Both the position numbers and the translations under genes were made by a program. A DNA stretch of 64,000 nt from Clostridiales bacterium (lineage in GTDB: Bacteria > Bacillota > Clostridia > Christensenellales > Aristaeellaceae). The stretch lies in contig SFHK01000010.1 in the NCBI GenBank assembly GCA_004556395.1, forward strand, positions 1 to 64,000, given 5' to 3'. Below are positions 7,499 to 17,183 of this stretch, one piece after another (position 1 is the first letter of the stretch; each line of letters starts with the position of its first letter). Below the pieces are notes generated by a model. It did no database searches and was not told the origin of the DNA. It worked only from the letters and a program-made list of their open reading frames with translations.

Positions 7499-9844
7499 TT
7501 ACAGGCAGGCGCTCAGCGTCCACATCCATTTATTGGCCGGGCTGATCCAGACCTCCTTATAGGTTGCGGTGCATACCTGCGGCCAGTATGGCGCGTCGTG
7601 CGCCCACAGCGACTGGATGCCCACGGGCATCTGTCCCACCGTCTGCCCGGGCTGCACGGCGTATTCGTTCGTCCAGTCGTATCCCTCGCCGAAGATGAGC
7701 GACTGCGCGAACGGGTTGCGTCCCACCGTCCATTCCAGCTGACGCTCGACCTGCTGGCGCGCATCGGCGTCGCCGGTGGCCTGCGCGGCCATGGCCAGCG
7801 CCGCCGTCTGCGACAGGAGCACGTTCAGGTTCCCGCGGAACGAGAACCAGACCGGGAACCGGCGCAGGTAATAGCCCCTGCCCAGCGCTATGCCGTTATG
7901 CACCTGATCCTTGAAGCCCTTCAGCTCCTCCCCGGTGCCCCAGATGATGTCGGCCAGCGTCTCCTTCGGATAATCGATCGCTTCGTTCTCATGATACACG
8001 CCCTCGGGCAGCATGTACCACGGCGCGGTGTGCGCCGCCGCGGCGCGCGCGTACTCGCAGTACAGGCTCAGCGCACGCTTCCAGCGCGGGCAGTCCTCGT
8101 GCGCCGGCAGAACCTCGACGAGCGCGGCCAGACCGGCGGTATAATACTGCTCGCAGGAGAAATGCGCGAAATGGCTGGGCAGCGTGTGCCCGCGGTCACG
8201 CCAGAAGAAGCCGCGAATCGGCTCGTCCCAGTCCGGCCATTCCGTCTGCTGACATTCCATCAGCAGCCGCGCGTAGCGCACGGCGGGCTCTTCGAATTCC
8301 GCCGCACCGGCGCGCACCAGCTCCGCGGCAGCCGCCGCTGCGGCGGCGAACAGGTTCACCTCATAGCGAACCGTTCCGTCCTCTTCCTTCGGCATGCGCC
8401 TTTCCGCAAGGCAGAAGTCCTCGCGCGCGATTTTCAGGCTGTACGCCGCGTAGGCAGGATCGCTCTCCCTCAGCCCCTCCGCGCCGAGCGCTTCGGCGCA
8501 GGCGGCGCAGAAATTGGCGAACGGATCGTCCGACGGCTCGGAAAGAATGTCGTCCTCCGTGCCGATCACGCCGTCCGTCCAGATGGACGTGGACGAATAG
8601 GAAGAGCGATACCCGTCGCCGAAGCGCGTCTTCAGCACATAGTCCAGTCCCCAGCGCGCTTCCTCCAGCACGCGCTCATACAGCCGCGCCGCAAGCCCCT
8701 GCGCGCCCTTCAGCCGACGCGCCAGCCGGAACAGCGCCGCCGTTCCGTCGGAGGTGTTGTTCATGCCCTGCGCCAGATCGGCCGCGTCGTGCCAGCCGCC
8801 GTTGGCCACGATCGCGCGGCCATTGTGCTTCAGAAGCAGGTCGGTATGGCAGGCATGATGCTTACCCGGCACATCCCAGCCGCAGCGCTGCGACAGATAG
8901 AAATTCAGCACCTTCCACACCGACGGCTCCCATACGCGCTCGTCGATGGGAAACACGCGCGTGGAAAGCTCGCCCGCGAGCAGAAGGTAGCGCCCCGGCG
9001 TTCGAAGCGCGGTGAAATCCATCACAGCCAGCCCGTTTTCGCGGCGCACCTCGCCCTCATACGCGCAGCGCCCCGTTTCCGTTTCCAGCACGCGGAAGCG
9101 CTCGGCGCAAATCTCCGCGCCCGCAATGGCCAGCTTGCGCCCGTCCGGACGGTACCCGCTGCCGGAAAACGCGATCCGTCCGCGCCCGGGCACCCAGCCC
9201 TCATACATTTCCGGCTCCACATACTGAAGCTCGAGCTTGTCAATGTACCATACGGCGGTATCGGCCGCGTCGAACTCGTGGCCGCACATGTCGTATTCCA
9301 GCGCGATGCCCACCGCGTCGTTCCGGTGCAGATACGGAATCTCCACGGTGATGTGGTTCCACTCGCCGTTTTTCAGATTCACGTTGTGCGCGCCCTCGCG
9401 CATGTAGCGGTCGGGCACGGGATGGTCGCCCTCGTTATACAGCTGCACGCGCAGGCACACGGAGCGCATGCCGGGAATCTCCGGCCGCACGCACACGGAG
9501 ATACGATTCCATTCGGTCAGATCCTCGTGCGGCAGCACGCGCATGGCGCCCGGCTCCGCGTAAATACGCCCGCGCCCCCGTCCGGGAAGCCAGTCCGGCA
9601 GGTTCGTTGGCGCGCTGAAGCGAATGCTGTGCCGTCCCTCGTAGGCATGCTCGTCCGAAAGCTCCACCTTCGCGTACGGCGTGAGCGCCTTCCAGTTTTC
9701 AAGGCTCTCGCAGTCGTCCACCAGTCGGGAGCGAAGCGCCGGCTTGCGGCGCAGGCGGTCATCGGCGGTCTCGCGCTCGTCATACTCCATGATCCGATGC
9801 GCGTCGCGCGTCTGTTCCAGAAGCCGCGTCAGTCGTTCGTCCAT
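7499..9844 (-). CDS. glycoside hydrolase family 9 enzyme, apparently cytoplasmic
   Basis: The 781-residue protein starts at ATG 9844 behind AGGAGGG. The first ~200 residues look like a carbohydrate-binding beta-sandwich. The segment from about 225 to 310 resembles the Ig-like domain of GH9 enzymes (GYRPDGRKLAIAG, TPGRYLLLAGELST). The catalytic (alpha/alpha)6 barrel follows: GGWHDAADLAQG gives the DAxD pair of the GH9 nucleophile-water base, and TVGRNPFAQSLIFG with WTNEYAV holds the likely catalytic Glu. No signal peptide is visible, so it probably acts on imported oligosaccharides inside the cell. It is the last gene of a three-gene operon, 20 bases after the Ham1-like gene. Substrate (beta-glucan, xyloglucan or chitosan type) cannot be told. 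Confidence 0.85.
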   Translation of the reverse strand: MDERLTRLLEQTRDAHRIMEYDERETADDRLRRKPALRSRLVDDCESLENWKALTPYAKVELSDEHAYEGRHSIRFSAPTNLPDWLPGRGRGRIYAEPGAMRVLPHEDLTEWNRISVCVRPEIPGMRSVCLRVQLYNEGDHPVPDRYMREGAHNVNLKNGEWNHITVEIPYLHRNDAVGIALEYDMCGHEFDAADTAVWYIDKLELQYVEPEMYEGWVPGRGRIAFSGSGYRPDGRKLAIAGAEICAERFRVLETETGRCAYEGEVRRENGLAVMDFTALRTPGRYLLLAGELSTRVFPIDERVWEPSVWKVLNFYLSQRCGWDVPGKHHACHTDLLLKHNGRAIVANGGWHDAADLAQGMNNTSDGTAALFRLARRLKGAQGLAARLYERVLEEARWGLDYVLKTRFGDGYRSSYSSTSIWTDGVIGTEDDILSEPSDDPFANFCAACAEALGAEGLRESDPAYAAYSLKIAREDFCLAERRMPKEEDGTVRYEVNLFAAAAAAAAELVRAGAAEFEEPAVRYARLLMECQQTEWPDWDEPIRGFFWRDRGHTLPSHFAHFSCEQYYTAGLAALVEVLPAHEDCPRWKRALSLYCEYARAAAAHTAPWYMLPEGVYHENEAIDYPKETLADIIWGTGEELKGFKDQVHNGIALGRGYYLRRFPVWFSFRGNLNVLLSQTAALAMAAQATGDADARQQVERQLEWTVGRNPFAQSLIFGEGYDWTNEYAVQPGQTVGQMPVGIQSLWAHDAPYWPQVCTATYKEVWISPANKWMWTLSACL

Positions 9845-9864
9845 CCGTGTTCCCTCCTTTTGCT

Positions 9865-10533
9865 TTATTCGGTTTCCAGCATGCGCGAAGCCGTCTCCTG
9901 AAGCCATCGCGTCAGCTTCGCGCCGTTTTCGGCATGCGCCGTACTGGCCATTTCCGCCGAACGGCGTTCGTCCTCCTCCGTCATCTCCAGCCAGTATTTC
10001 CCGGTGCAGGGATCAATCGACAGGCTGTTCAGCGGCCAGCCGGGCACGCGCCCCGCGCACGGCGCGTCCACCATGTCAAACGCGTTCGCGAGCAGCATCT
10101 CCCGGTCGAAGGTGTAGGAATAAATGTGCTCCTCGTCCTTCAGAAGGCAGTAGGAATCCTGCCACGCGCACCTCAGCCGCCCGCCGTGCCGGTGAACCAC
10201 GCCGGCGAAGTAATTCAGCATTTCTTCGTCGTCCATTGCGTACCCGGGCGCGCGGCGCACGTGCACCCCGGGCTGATCGGGATCGTCGTCCGGCAAGTCC
10301 AGAAACACAAGCCCCGCGTCCAGCGCCAGCACCGGCATGCGCGCGGCATGATACCACGCCAGCGCCTTTTCAATGGCGTTGTCCTCGGCGGTCTTTGCGT
10401 TTTCCGGCGCGTCAAACCGCGCGAGCCCCAGCGCCGCCGGAGATACGCATTCAATGTCCGTGTCCTCGAAATATTCCATCAGATACGGCAGCTTGCTCAC
10501 GTTCGCCGTGCCGATCAGAAGCCGTTTGTTCAT
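9865..10533 (-). CDS. Ham1/RdgB-like non-canonical purine NTPase
   Basis: The 222-residue protein starts at ATG 10533, giving MNKRLLIGTANVSK, the family's expected N-terminus; an in-frame ATG at 10554 has no ribosome binding site. LLIGTANVSKLPYL is the nucleotide-binding start (usual T/SxNxxK). ENAKTAEDNAIEKAL and PVLALDAGL match the central ENAxxKA and DDSGL signatures, although the metal-binding DDSG has become LDAG. Family role: hydrolysis of ITP/XTP/dITP to monophosphates. The divergence and the carbohydrate-gene context leave room for another substrate. It sits 24 bases after an oxidoreductase gene and 20 before GH9. Confidence 0.75.
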   Translation of the reverse strand: MNKRLLIGTANVSKLPYLMEYFEDTDIECVSPAALGLARFDAPENAKTAEDNAIEKALAWYHAARMPVLALDAGLVFLDLPDDDPDQPGVHVRRAPGYAMDDEEMLNYFAGVVHRHGGRLRCAWQDSYCLLKDEEHIYSYTFDREMLLANAFDMVDAPCAGRVPGWPLNSLSIDPCTGKYWLEMTEEDERRSAEMASTAHAENGAKLTRWLQETASRMLETE

Positions 10534-10557
10534 CCTCCCTCGTCCCCTTCGCATCGC

Positions 10558-11595
10558 TTATACACGCCTGACCGGCGCGCCGGTTCGGCATTCCTCCAGA
10601 ATCTCCATCACGCGCAGCGTCTCCTCCACGGGCACAAACGGCGCGCCGCCCTCGATGAAATACGCGCGGCAGCGGTCGTAGAAATCCACCGCCATGTCCG
10701 GCCGCACGGGAAAGCGCTCGCTTCGCCACGGAAGCGTTCCGTCCTGATCATACCTGCGCCCCTTCGCCAGCAGGCACCCGTCCGCCTCCAGCGGCGGAAG
10801 CTCGTCCGGCTTCAGATAGCGCACGAGGAAGCGCGCGCCTTCGTCCGTCTTTTCCAGCTTCGCCGCGCCCAGCGTGCCCAGAAGCAGCCACGGCTCGGCG
10901 GACAGCGCCGCCGCCTGACTGATGTCGACATCCAGCAGCGGCCCGTTCGCGGTGCGGATGATCACCTTCACCACGTCGTCCGCGTCGCCCAGACTCACCT
11001 CGCGCATGCGCCAGCAGCGAACCTCCTCCGGCACGCCGCCGGTGAGATACAGCAGCTGATCGATGTAATGCGCGCCGTAGTTGGACAGCATGCCGCCCCC
11101 GTTCTTCTCGAACGCCTGCCAGTCGGCGCGGCGGTTGTAGCCGTTGCTGGCGCGCCTGATCATATACACCCGCCCCAGCAGCCCGCTTTCCAGCACCTGA
11201 CGCGCCGCGACGGCCTCCGCCGTGGCTCTGTGCGGCTGATATACCATCAGCTTCCGGTTGCATGCCCTCGCGCGGTCGACGATTTCCCGCGCTTCGGAAA
11301 GCGAGCAGGCCATCGGCTTATCCAGAAACACATGCGCGCCCGCGCGCAGCGCGTCCATGGCATGCTGCCGGTGGAACACCGTCGGCGACGCGACGACGAC
11401 CAGCTCGGGCGCTTCCTTCACCAGCATCTCCGCCGCGTCCGCGTAGCCGCGAATACCATAGGCCACCTCAGCCTCCCGCAGGCGCTCCGGATTCGTGTCC
11501 ACAACCGCCGCAAGCTCAAAGCCCTCGTGCTTCACGATCTGCGGCAGGTGATACTGCCACCCGATGCGACCCAGTCCGATCAACGCGGTTTTCAT
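10558..11595 (-). CDS. Gfo/Idh/MocA-family NAD(P)-dependent oxidoreductase
   Basis: The 345-residue protein starts at ATG 11595, seven bases after AGGAGG; the ATG at 11601 is too close to that site. The N-terminal Rossmann fold has TALIGLGRIGWQYH, VVDTNPERL and ASPTVFHRQHA. The usual EKP catalytic loop is FLDKPMACSL, with Asp in place of Glu. NGGGMLSNYGAHYIDQLLYL contains the conserved Asp/His used in catalysis in the family. It probably oxidises a sugar or sugar derivative and leads an operon with the Ham1-like and GH9 genes. Specific substrate unknown. Confidence 0.85.
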   Translation of the reverse strand: MKTALIGLGRIGWQYHLPQIVKHEGFELAAVVDTNPERLREAEVAYGIRGYADAAEMLVKEAPELVVVASPTVFHRQHAMDALRAGAHVFLDKPMACSLSEAREIVDRARACNRKLMVYQPHRATAEAVAARQVLESGLLGRVYMIRRASNGYNRRADWQAFEKNGGGMLSNYGAHYIDQLLYLTGGVPEEVRCWRMREVSLGDADDVVKVIIRTANGPLLDVDISQAAALSAEPWLLLGTLGAAKLEKTDEGARFLVRYLKPDELPPLEADGCLLAKGRRYDQDGTLPWRSERFPVRPDMAVDFYDRCRAYFIEGGAPFVPVEETLRVMEILEECRTGAPVRRV

Positions 11596-11689
11596 GTGCA
11601 TTCCTCCTATTCTCCGTATACCGATTATAACAGATTCTTCCTCCGTTGAACAGCGTTTTTAAAAGAAGACCTTGGTCTGTTTTCATCGG

Positions 11690-11718
11690 TTGACACGCGA
11701 TTCGCGCCGTGGTAGAAT
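11690..11718 (+). promoter_or_regulatory. sigma-A promoter of sbcDC
   Basis: TTGACA (11690-11695) and TAGAAT (11713-11718) are 17 bases apart. The GTG start of sbcD at 11760 lies about 40 bases downstream. Confidence 0.8.
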
Positions 11719-11759
11719 GAATTCATGTTCCTACACACAAAAGAATGGGAGGCGCGCGC

Positions 11760-12884
11760 GTGAAATTTCTGCACATTGCCGATCTGCATCTGGGCAAGCG
11801 GCTGAACGGGGTTTCCTTTTTAGAGGATCAGATTTTCCTGCTGAATCAGATTTCGGCGCTCGCGGAAGCCGAGCATGCTGACGCGGTGGTCATCGCGGGC
11901 GACGTATATCAGAAGGCTTCGCCGCAGAGCGAGGCTATGGCGGCGTTCGACGCGTTTGTTACCCGTCTCGCAGCGGCGGGCATTCGCGTGCTCGTCATCA
12001 GCGGCAACCACGATTCCGCGCAGCGCATCAGCTATTTTTCCGCGCTGGTTCGAAACGCGGGCGTGTATGTGTCCGAGGAATTCACGGGCACGGTGCAGAC
12101 GGTTGCGCTTTCGGACGCGTTCGGCGAGGTGCGCTTCGGGCTTTTGCCCTTCCTCAAGCCCATTCAGGCGCGCCGCTTCTACCCGGATGAGAAGATCGAG
12201 ACCTATGAGGACGCGGTGCGCGCGGTTCTGCGGCATTCGCCGATCGACCCTGCGGCGCGCAATGTGCTCGTGTGCCATCAGTTCGTGACCGGCGCGGAAA
12301 CCTGCGATTCCGAGGAAACCGCCGTCGGCGGGCTGGACTGCGTGGACGCTTCCGCGTTCGACGACTACGACTACGTGGCGCTCGGCCACATCCACGGCCC
12401 GCAGCGGCTGAAGCGCGACACCCTGCGCTACGCCGGCTCGCTGATGAAGTATTCCTTCTCCGAGGTAAACCACAGGAAGTCGGTCACGGTGGTTGAGATG
12501 CTCGAAAAGGGCGACGTTCGTCTGCACACCGTGCCTTTGACCGCGCCGCACGACATGCGAACCGTGGAAGGCATGCTTTCGGACGTTATGGCCATGCCCT
12601 ACTCCGAGGACTACGTTTGGGTGACGATTCACGACGAGCTGCCCCCGCCGGACGCGCGCGTGACGATTTCAACGGTATTTCCCAACATGCTGAAGTTCTC
12701 CGTGGTCAATTCCAAAACGAAGATGGATATCGACGTGCTGGCGCGGGAGCAGATGGAGAGCAAGTCCATTCCGGAGCTGTTTTCGGACTTCTACCGGCTG
12801 CAAAACAACGACGTCGCGCCCAGCGAGCGCCACATTGAAATGCTCACGGCGATTCTGAAGGAGTTGGAAGGAGAAGTGCGATGA
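11760..12884 (+). CDS. sbcD: exonuclease SbcD (Mre11-type nuclease subunit)
   Basis: The 374-residue protein starts at GTG 11760, seven bases after GGGAGG. It has the five calcineurin-like phosphoesterase motifs of Mre11: ADLHLGKRL (about 8-16), AGDVYQKASP, SGNHDSAQRI, VCHQFV and GHIHGPQRL, which bind two Mn ions. The C-terminal capping region is present. With SbcC it forms the ATP-dependent nuclease that opens hairpins and processes protein-blocked DNA ends. The stop overlaps the sbcC start (ATGA), implying translational coupling. Confidence 0.95.
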   Translation: MKFLHIADLHLGKRLNGVSFLEDQIFLLNQISALAEAEHADAVVIAGDVYQKASPQSEAMAAFDAFVTRLAAAGIRVLVISGNHDSAQRISYFSALVRNAGVYVSEEFTGTVQTVALSDAFGEVRFGLLPFLKPIQARRFYPDEKIETYEDAVRAVLRHSPIDPAARNVLVCHQFVTGAETCDSEETAVGGLDCVDASAFDDYDYVALGHIHGPQRLKRDTLRYAGSLMKYSFSEVNHRKSVTVVEMLEKGDVRLHTVPLTAPHDMRTVEGMLSDVMAMPYSEDYVWVTIHDELPPPDARVTISTVFPNMLKFSVVNSKTKMDIDVLAREQMESKSIPELFSDFYRLQNNDVAPSERHIEMLTAILKELEGEVR

Positions 12885-15502
12885 AGCCTTTGAAGCTGAC
12901 GATGTGCGCCTTTGGCCCGTACGCCCGCACGACGGAGATCGATTTTGAAGAGCTGGGTGAGAACGGCCTGTTCCTGATCACCGGCGACACCGGCGCGGGC
13001 AAGACCACGATTTTCGACGCCATCAGCTTCGCGCTGTACGGCGAAGCCGCGGGCGGCAAGGATCGCCGCGCCGCGAAGTCCTTCCGCTCGGACTACGCCG
13101 CCCAGACGGAGGATACGTGGGTGGAGCTGACGTTCCGCCACAGAGGGCACGACTACTGTCTGCGCCGCAATCCCGAATACACCCGCGCCAGCAAGCGCGG
13201 CGACGGCGTGATCGTGCGCAAGCACGCGGCGGAGCTTCAGTCCGACACCGGCGAGAGCTGGTCGGGACTGGATGAAATCGCGCAGCGCGTGCAGGATCTG
13301 ATCGGGCTGACCCGCGACCAGTTCGCGCAGACCGTGATGATCGCGCAGGGCGATTTTCTGAAGATTCTCAACGCCAAATCCGCCGAGCGGCGCGACCTGT
13401 TCCAGCGGCTGTTCGGCACGTTCCAGTATGCGCAGCTGCAGCTGCGTCTCAAGGAGAAAAGCGCCGCCGCCCAGCAGGCGCGCGGCACGCTGGAAAAGCG
13501 GCTGCAAATCGCCGCGTCGCGCGTGAACGTGGACGCGGATTACGCGGACGGCGCGCCTTTCGCGCTATACCTGTCCGAGCCGAAATACGCCGACCGGCTG
13601 CTCGCGGCGATGGACGGGCTGCTCGCGTTCGAGAACGAAAAGCGGGCGAACGTCGCGTCCCGGCTGGAAGCCGCCGACCGCCGGCTTGCCGACGCTTCCG
13701 CCGCGCTGGCCGACGCGAAGCATACCAACGAGGACTTCGCGCTGCTCGACCGCTGCCGCGCGGCGCTGGACAGGCTGATCGAAGCCCAGATCGCCATCGA
13801 CGACGACGCGGCCCGCCTTGCCCGCGCCCGCCGCGCCCTGCGGATCGCCCCCGCCGAAGCGCTGTGCCGCCAGAATGCGCAGGGGCTGCTCTCCGCTGAA
13901 AAGGCGCTGGCCGAAGCCGAACGGCAGTGCGCGGCGATTCGCGAAGCGCTGCCCGCGCTGGAAGCCGCCCACGCGGACGCGGAGCGCGCGCTGCCGGAAG
14001 CGGAGAAACAGAACGGGCTGGCCATGCAGCTTCGGGAATGCCTGCCGCTTCTTTCTGAGCTGGAAACCCGCGCCGCGGAGGAAGCCAGGCTCAAGGCCAA
14101 GCTCGTGCAGTCGCTGGACGCGAGCCGCGGCGCGGACGAAACCTATACCCGCATAAAGGACGCGTACTACCTCGGCCAGTGCGGCCTGCTGGCCGCCGGT
14201 CTGCGCGAGGGCAAGCCGTGCCCCGTGTGCGGCTCCACGAAGCATCCCGCTCCGGCGAAGCCCGCCGACGCGTCCGTCTCCCGCGAAGCGCTGGAACGCG
14301 CCGAAAAGGCGCAGCGCGCCGCGGCCGCCGCGGTTCAGGCGGTCGACGCGTCGCTTTCCGGCGTGCGCGCCGCCATGGAGGTTCAGAAAAAGCAGCTTGC
14401 CGCGCGCGGCATTCAGGAAAACGACACGCGCCGCGCGCTGGAAGCGCGCATCCGGCAGGCAGTGGATGAAGCCAATCGAATCACCCGCGCGGAGCTCGAC
14501 GCGCGCAACGCGCTGGAGCGCACGCGCCGCGCGCTCGCGGAGAGCGAAGCCCGGCGGCAGAGCGCCGCGGAGACGCATGCCCGTCTGACCGAGGAGGGCG
14601 TGCGGCTTCAGGCAGCGTTTGCCCGCTTACTTTCCGAAAACGAATTTGCGGACGAAGCGGACTACCGTCTCGCCCGCCTTCCCGAGAATCAGGTGCGCGA
14701 GCTGGAAGCGCGCATCACCGCCCACAACGAGAACCGGCGTTCGCTGGCCGACCGCATCGACGCGCAGAACCGCAAGCTCGCGGGCAAGGCGCGCGCGGAT
14801 CTGGACGCGCTGACCGCCGCGTTCCAGAACCTGAACGCCGAGCGGGACGCGCTGCGCAGGGACGAAGCCGACGTCGCGCGCCGGCTGGCGCTGAACGAGT
14901 CGGCGCTGAAGGAGCTGCGCGACGTGCGCCGCCTGCAAACGTCCCACGCCGGGGAATGGGCGGTGCTGGACGACTTATACCGCGCCGTCAGCGGGCAGCT
15001 GTCGCAGAAGGTGAAGATCACGTTCGAAACCTACGTGCAGCAGTACTATTTCAAGCAGGTCGTGGCGGCGGCGAACAAGCGGCTTACGCTTTTGACGGAC
15101 GGCATGTTCGTCCTGCGCCTGAAGGAGGAAGCGCGCGACCGGCGCAGCCAGGCCGGACTCGATCTGGACGTGTTCGACCGCTCCACCGGACAGTGGCGCG
15201 ACGTGACCACGCTTTCCGGCGGCGAATCGTTCATGGCCTCGCTGGCGCTGGCGCTGGGACTGTCGGACGTGGTGCAGGCGGAAAGCGGCGGCGTGCGGCT
15301 GGAAGCGATGTTCATCGACGAGGGCTTCGGCACGCTGGACGAAAACGCGCTGCGCAACGCGCTCGAGCTGCTCTCCCGTCTCGCCGACGGCGACCGGCTG
15401 ATCGGCATCATCTCTCATATGCCCGAGCTGCGCGACCGCATCGACAAAAAGATCGTCGTCCGCAAGCACCTCTGGGGCGCACAGGCGACGATTGAAGCGT
15501 AG
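12881..15502 (+). CDS. sbcC: exonuclease SbcC (Rad50-type SMC ATPase)
   Basis: The 873-residue protein is the ATPase partner of SbcD. Walker A is GDTGAGKTT near residue 35-43. Long coiled coils run from about 190 to 420 and 480 to 700 and are split by the zinc-hook CPVCGSTKHP at about 447. The ABC signature LSGGESFMASL is near 778 and Walker B FIDEGFGTLD near 810. Its length is somewhat below the ~1050 residues of E. coli SbcC because the coils are shorter. ATG 12881 overlaps the sbcD stop by four bases. No other gene follows on this strand before a convergent glutamine synthetase gene. Confidence 0.95.
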   Translation: MKPLKLTMCAFGPYARTTEIDFEELGENGLFLITGDTGAGKTTIFDAISFALYGEAAGGKDRRAAKSFRSDYAAQTEDTWVELTFRHRGHDYCLRRNPEYTRASKRGDGVIVRKHAAELQSDTGESWSGLDEIAQRVQDLIGLTRDQFAQTVMIAQGDFLKILNAKSAERRDLFQRLFGTFQYAQLQLRLKEKSAAAQQARGTLEKRLQIAASRVNVDADYADGAPFALYLSEPKYADRLLAAMDGLLAFENEKRANVASRLEAADRRLADASAALADAKHTNEDFALLDRCRAALDRLIEAQIAIDDDAARLARARRALRIAPAEALCRQNAQGLLSAEKALAEAERQCAAIREALPALEAAHADAERALPEAEKQNGLAMQLRECLPLLSELETRAAEEARLKAKLVQSLDASRGADETYTRIKDAYYLGQCGLLAAGLREGKPCPVCGSTKHPAPAKPADASVSREALERAEKAQRAAAAAVQAVDASLSGVRAAMEVQKKQLAARGIQENDTRRALEARIRQAVDEANRITRAELDARNALERTRRALAESEARRQSAAETHARLTEEGVRLQAAFARLLSENEFADEADYRLARLPENQVRELEARITAHNENRRSLADRIDAQNRKLAGKARADLDALTAAFQNLNAERDALRRDEADVARRLALNESALKELRDVRRLQTSHAGEWAVLDDLYRAVSGQLSQKVKITFETYVQQYYFKQVVAAANKRLTLLTDGMFVLRLKEEARDRRSQAGLDLDVFDRSTGQWRDVTTLSGGESFMASLALALGLSDVVQAESGGVRLEAMFIDEGFGTLDENALRNALELLSRLADGDRLIGIISHMPELRDRIDKKIVVRKHLWGAQATIEA

Positions 15503-15564
15503 GGATATGCTTTTGCCCGCGGGCACGGCTGCGCGTCCGCGGGCGAGAGTCGGTTTATCGGCTC

Positions 15565-16992
15565 TTACAGGTCGTAATACATTTCAAATTCCGCGGGGCT
15601 GGGATAGCTTTCCACGTAGCGCGCCTCTTTGCGGACGGTCTTCATCCACGTATTCAGAAGGCGCTCCGGGAATACGCCGCCGACGGTCAGGTAGTCGTGG
15701 TCGGCTTCCAGCGCGTCCAGCGCTTCCTCCAGCGACGCGGGCAGGTGCGTGAGCTTCGCCTTTTCCTCCTCCGGCAGCGCGAACAGGTTAAAGTCGAACG
15801 GCCCCCAGTTGTAGTTCGCCGGGTCGATCTTATTGCGCACGCCGTCCAGACCCGCCATCAGGATGGCGGCATAGGCGAAGTAGGGATTGCACGTCGCGTC
15901 CGGATTGCGCAGCTCGAAGCGCTTCTTGTCCGGGCTCTTGACGTATGCCGGAATGCGAACTACGGCGGAGCGGTTCGCGCTGGCGTAGCCGATCGTAACC
16001 GGCGCTTCAAAGCCGGGCACCAGGCGGCGATAGGAATTGGTGGACGGGTTCGTCAGCGCGCACAGGGAGCGCACGTGTTTAAGCAGTCCGCCGATGAAGT
16101 ACATGGCCGTGCGGCTCAGCTGCGCGTAGCCGTTTTCGTCGTAGAACAGCGGCCTGCCGTCCTTTTTCAAAAGCATGTGCACGTGCATGCCGTTGCCCGC
16201 CTCGCCGCGAATCGGCTTGGGCATCAGCGTGGCGGTTTTGCCGCTGCGCGCGGCGCAGTTGCGAAGCACGTACTTGGTCGCCATCGTGTCGTCTGCCGCC
16301 TTGCACACCTCGATCAGCTCGGTTTCGATTTCCATCTGTCCCGAGCCGCCCACCTCGTGATGATGATACTTCACCGGCACGTTCCAGCGCTCCAGCTCCT
16401 CGCACATTTCGTTGCGCAGGTCGTAGTGAATGTCACCGGGCAGGTCGGCGTGATAGCCCTCGTGCGCGCGCACGTGGTAGCCGTTCGAATCCTCGCTGCC
16501 CGCCGACCACGCCGATTCCACGCTCGTCAGGCGATACCCGGCGCAGTCAGGCTTCACGTCGTAAGCCACGCCGTCAAACACGTGGAACTCGAACTCCGGC
16601 CCCACGATCATCTCGTCGGCAATGCCCTCCTCGCGCATGAATTCCACGGCGCGGCGGATGATGTTGCGCGGGTACTGATCAAAAGGCCGGTTGTGCGGAT
16701 GGTCGATCACCATCACGTCGCCCACCATCGTCAGCGTCGGCGCTTCCACAAACGGATCGACGATAGCCGTGCGCACGTCCGGAATGAACACCATATCGCT
16801 GTTTTCCACGGCCGCGTAGCCGTAGTTGGAGCCGTCAAAGCCGATGCCGCTTTTCATCAGGCTCTCGTCAAACCGTCCCGCCGGAATGCACAGGTGCCGC
16901 CAGCGGCCATGCAGATCGATCATCTTGAAATCCACAAAGCGAATGCCGTTTTCCTTTATGTATGCCTGAACCTCCGCCGCGTTCTGAAACAA
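15565..16992 (-). CDS. glnA: type I glutamine synthetase
   Basis: The 475-residue enzyme makes glutamine from glutamate, ammonia and ATP as a cytoplasmic dodecamer. The start is TTG at 16992, seven bases after AAAGGGGGCGC; no in-frame ATG is better placed. KMIDLHGRWRHL, GIGFDGSNYGY, GPEFEFHVF, HHHEVGGSGQMEIE, the ATP-binding KPIRGEAGNGMHVH (usual KPmxGdnGsGmH) and NRSAVVRIP are all present. At the position of the E. coli adenylylation Tyr the sequence reads NLFALP, so the enzyme should not be adenylylated. It is monocistronic. Confidence 0.93.
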   Translation of the reverse strand: MFQNAAEVQAYIKENGIRFVDFKMIDLHGRWRHLCIPAGRFDESLMKSGIGFDGSNYGYAAVENSDMVFIPDVRTAIVDPFVEAPTLTMVGDVMVIDHPHNRPFDQYPRNIIRRAVEFMREEGIADEMIVGPEFEFHVFDGVAYDVKPDCAGYRLTSVESAWSAGSEDSNGYHVRAHEGYHADLPGDIHYDLRNEMCEELERWNVPVKYHHHEVGGSGQMEIETELIEVCKAADDTMATKYVLRNCAARSGKTATLMPKPIRGEAGNGMHVHMLLKKDGRPLFYDENGYAQLSRTAMYFIGGLLKHVRSLCALTNPSTNSYRRLVPGFEAPVTIGYASANRSAVVRIPAYVKSPDKKRFELRNPDATCNPYFAYAAILMAGLDGVRNKIDPANYNWGPFDFNLFALPEEEKAKLTHLPASLEEALDALEADHDYLTVGGVFPERLLNTWMKTVRKEARYVESYPSPAEFEMYYDL

Positions 16993-17132
16993 GTCACGCG
17001 CCCCCTTTGCCGTATTTTGTCCTCTTCATTGTATCAGAGCCGGAGGGAAATAGCAACCCCGTCCGTCACCTTCGCGGCAGAATAAATCAGACAATTCATT
17101 TTTTTCTCCAAAATCCATTTCCGCGCGCGGAG

Positions 17133-17139
17133 CGTCTAA
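17133..17139 (+). promoter_or_regulatory. possible ECF-type -10 (CGTCTAA) before the sigma gene
   Basis: CGTCTAA at 17133-17139 resembles the -10 of ECF sigma promoters and lies 45 bases before the ECF sigma start, which would allow autoregulation. The expected AAC-type -35 is not clear, so this is only suggestive. Confidence 0.25.
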
Positions 17140-17183
17140 CCTATGGAACGATCGATCGACGTACCGGATGAAAGGAAACACGT

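Noticed and set aside
7421..9901. 826-codon open frame on the plus strand opposite the GH9 gene
   Set aside because: It reads as Arg/Pro/His-rich sequence without motifs, while the minus strand shows GH9 active-site motifs.
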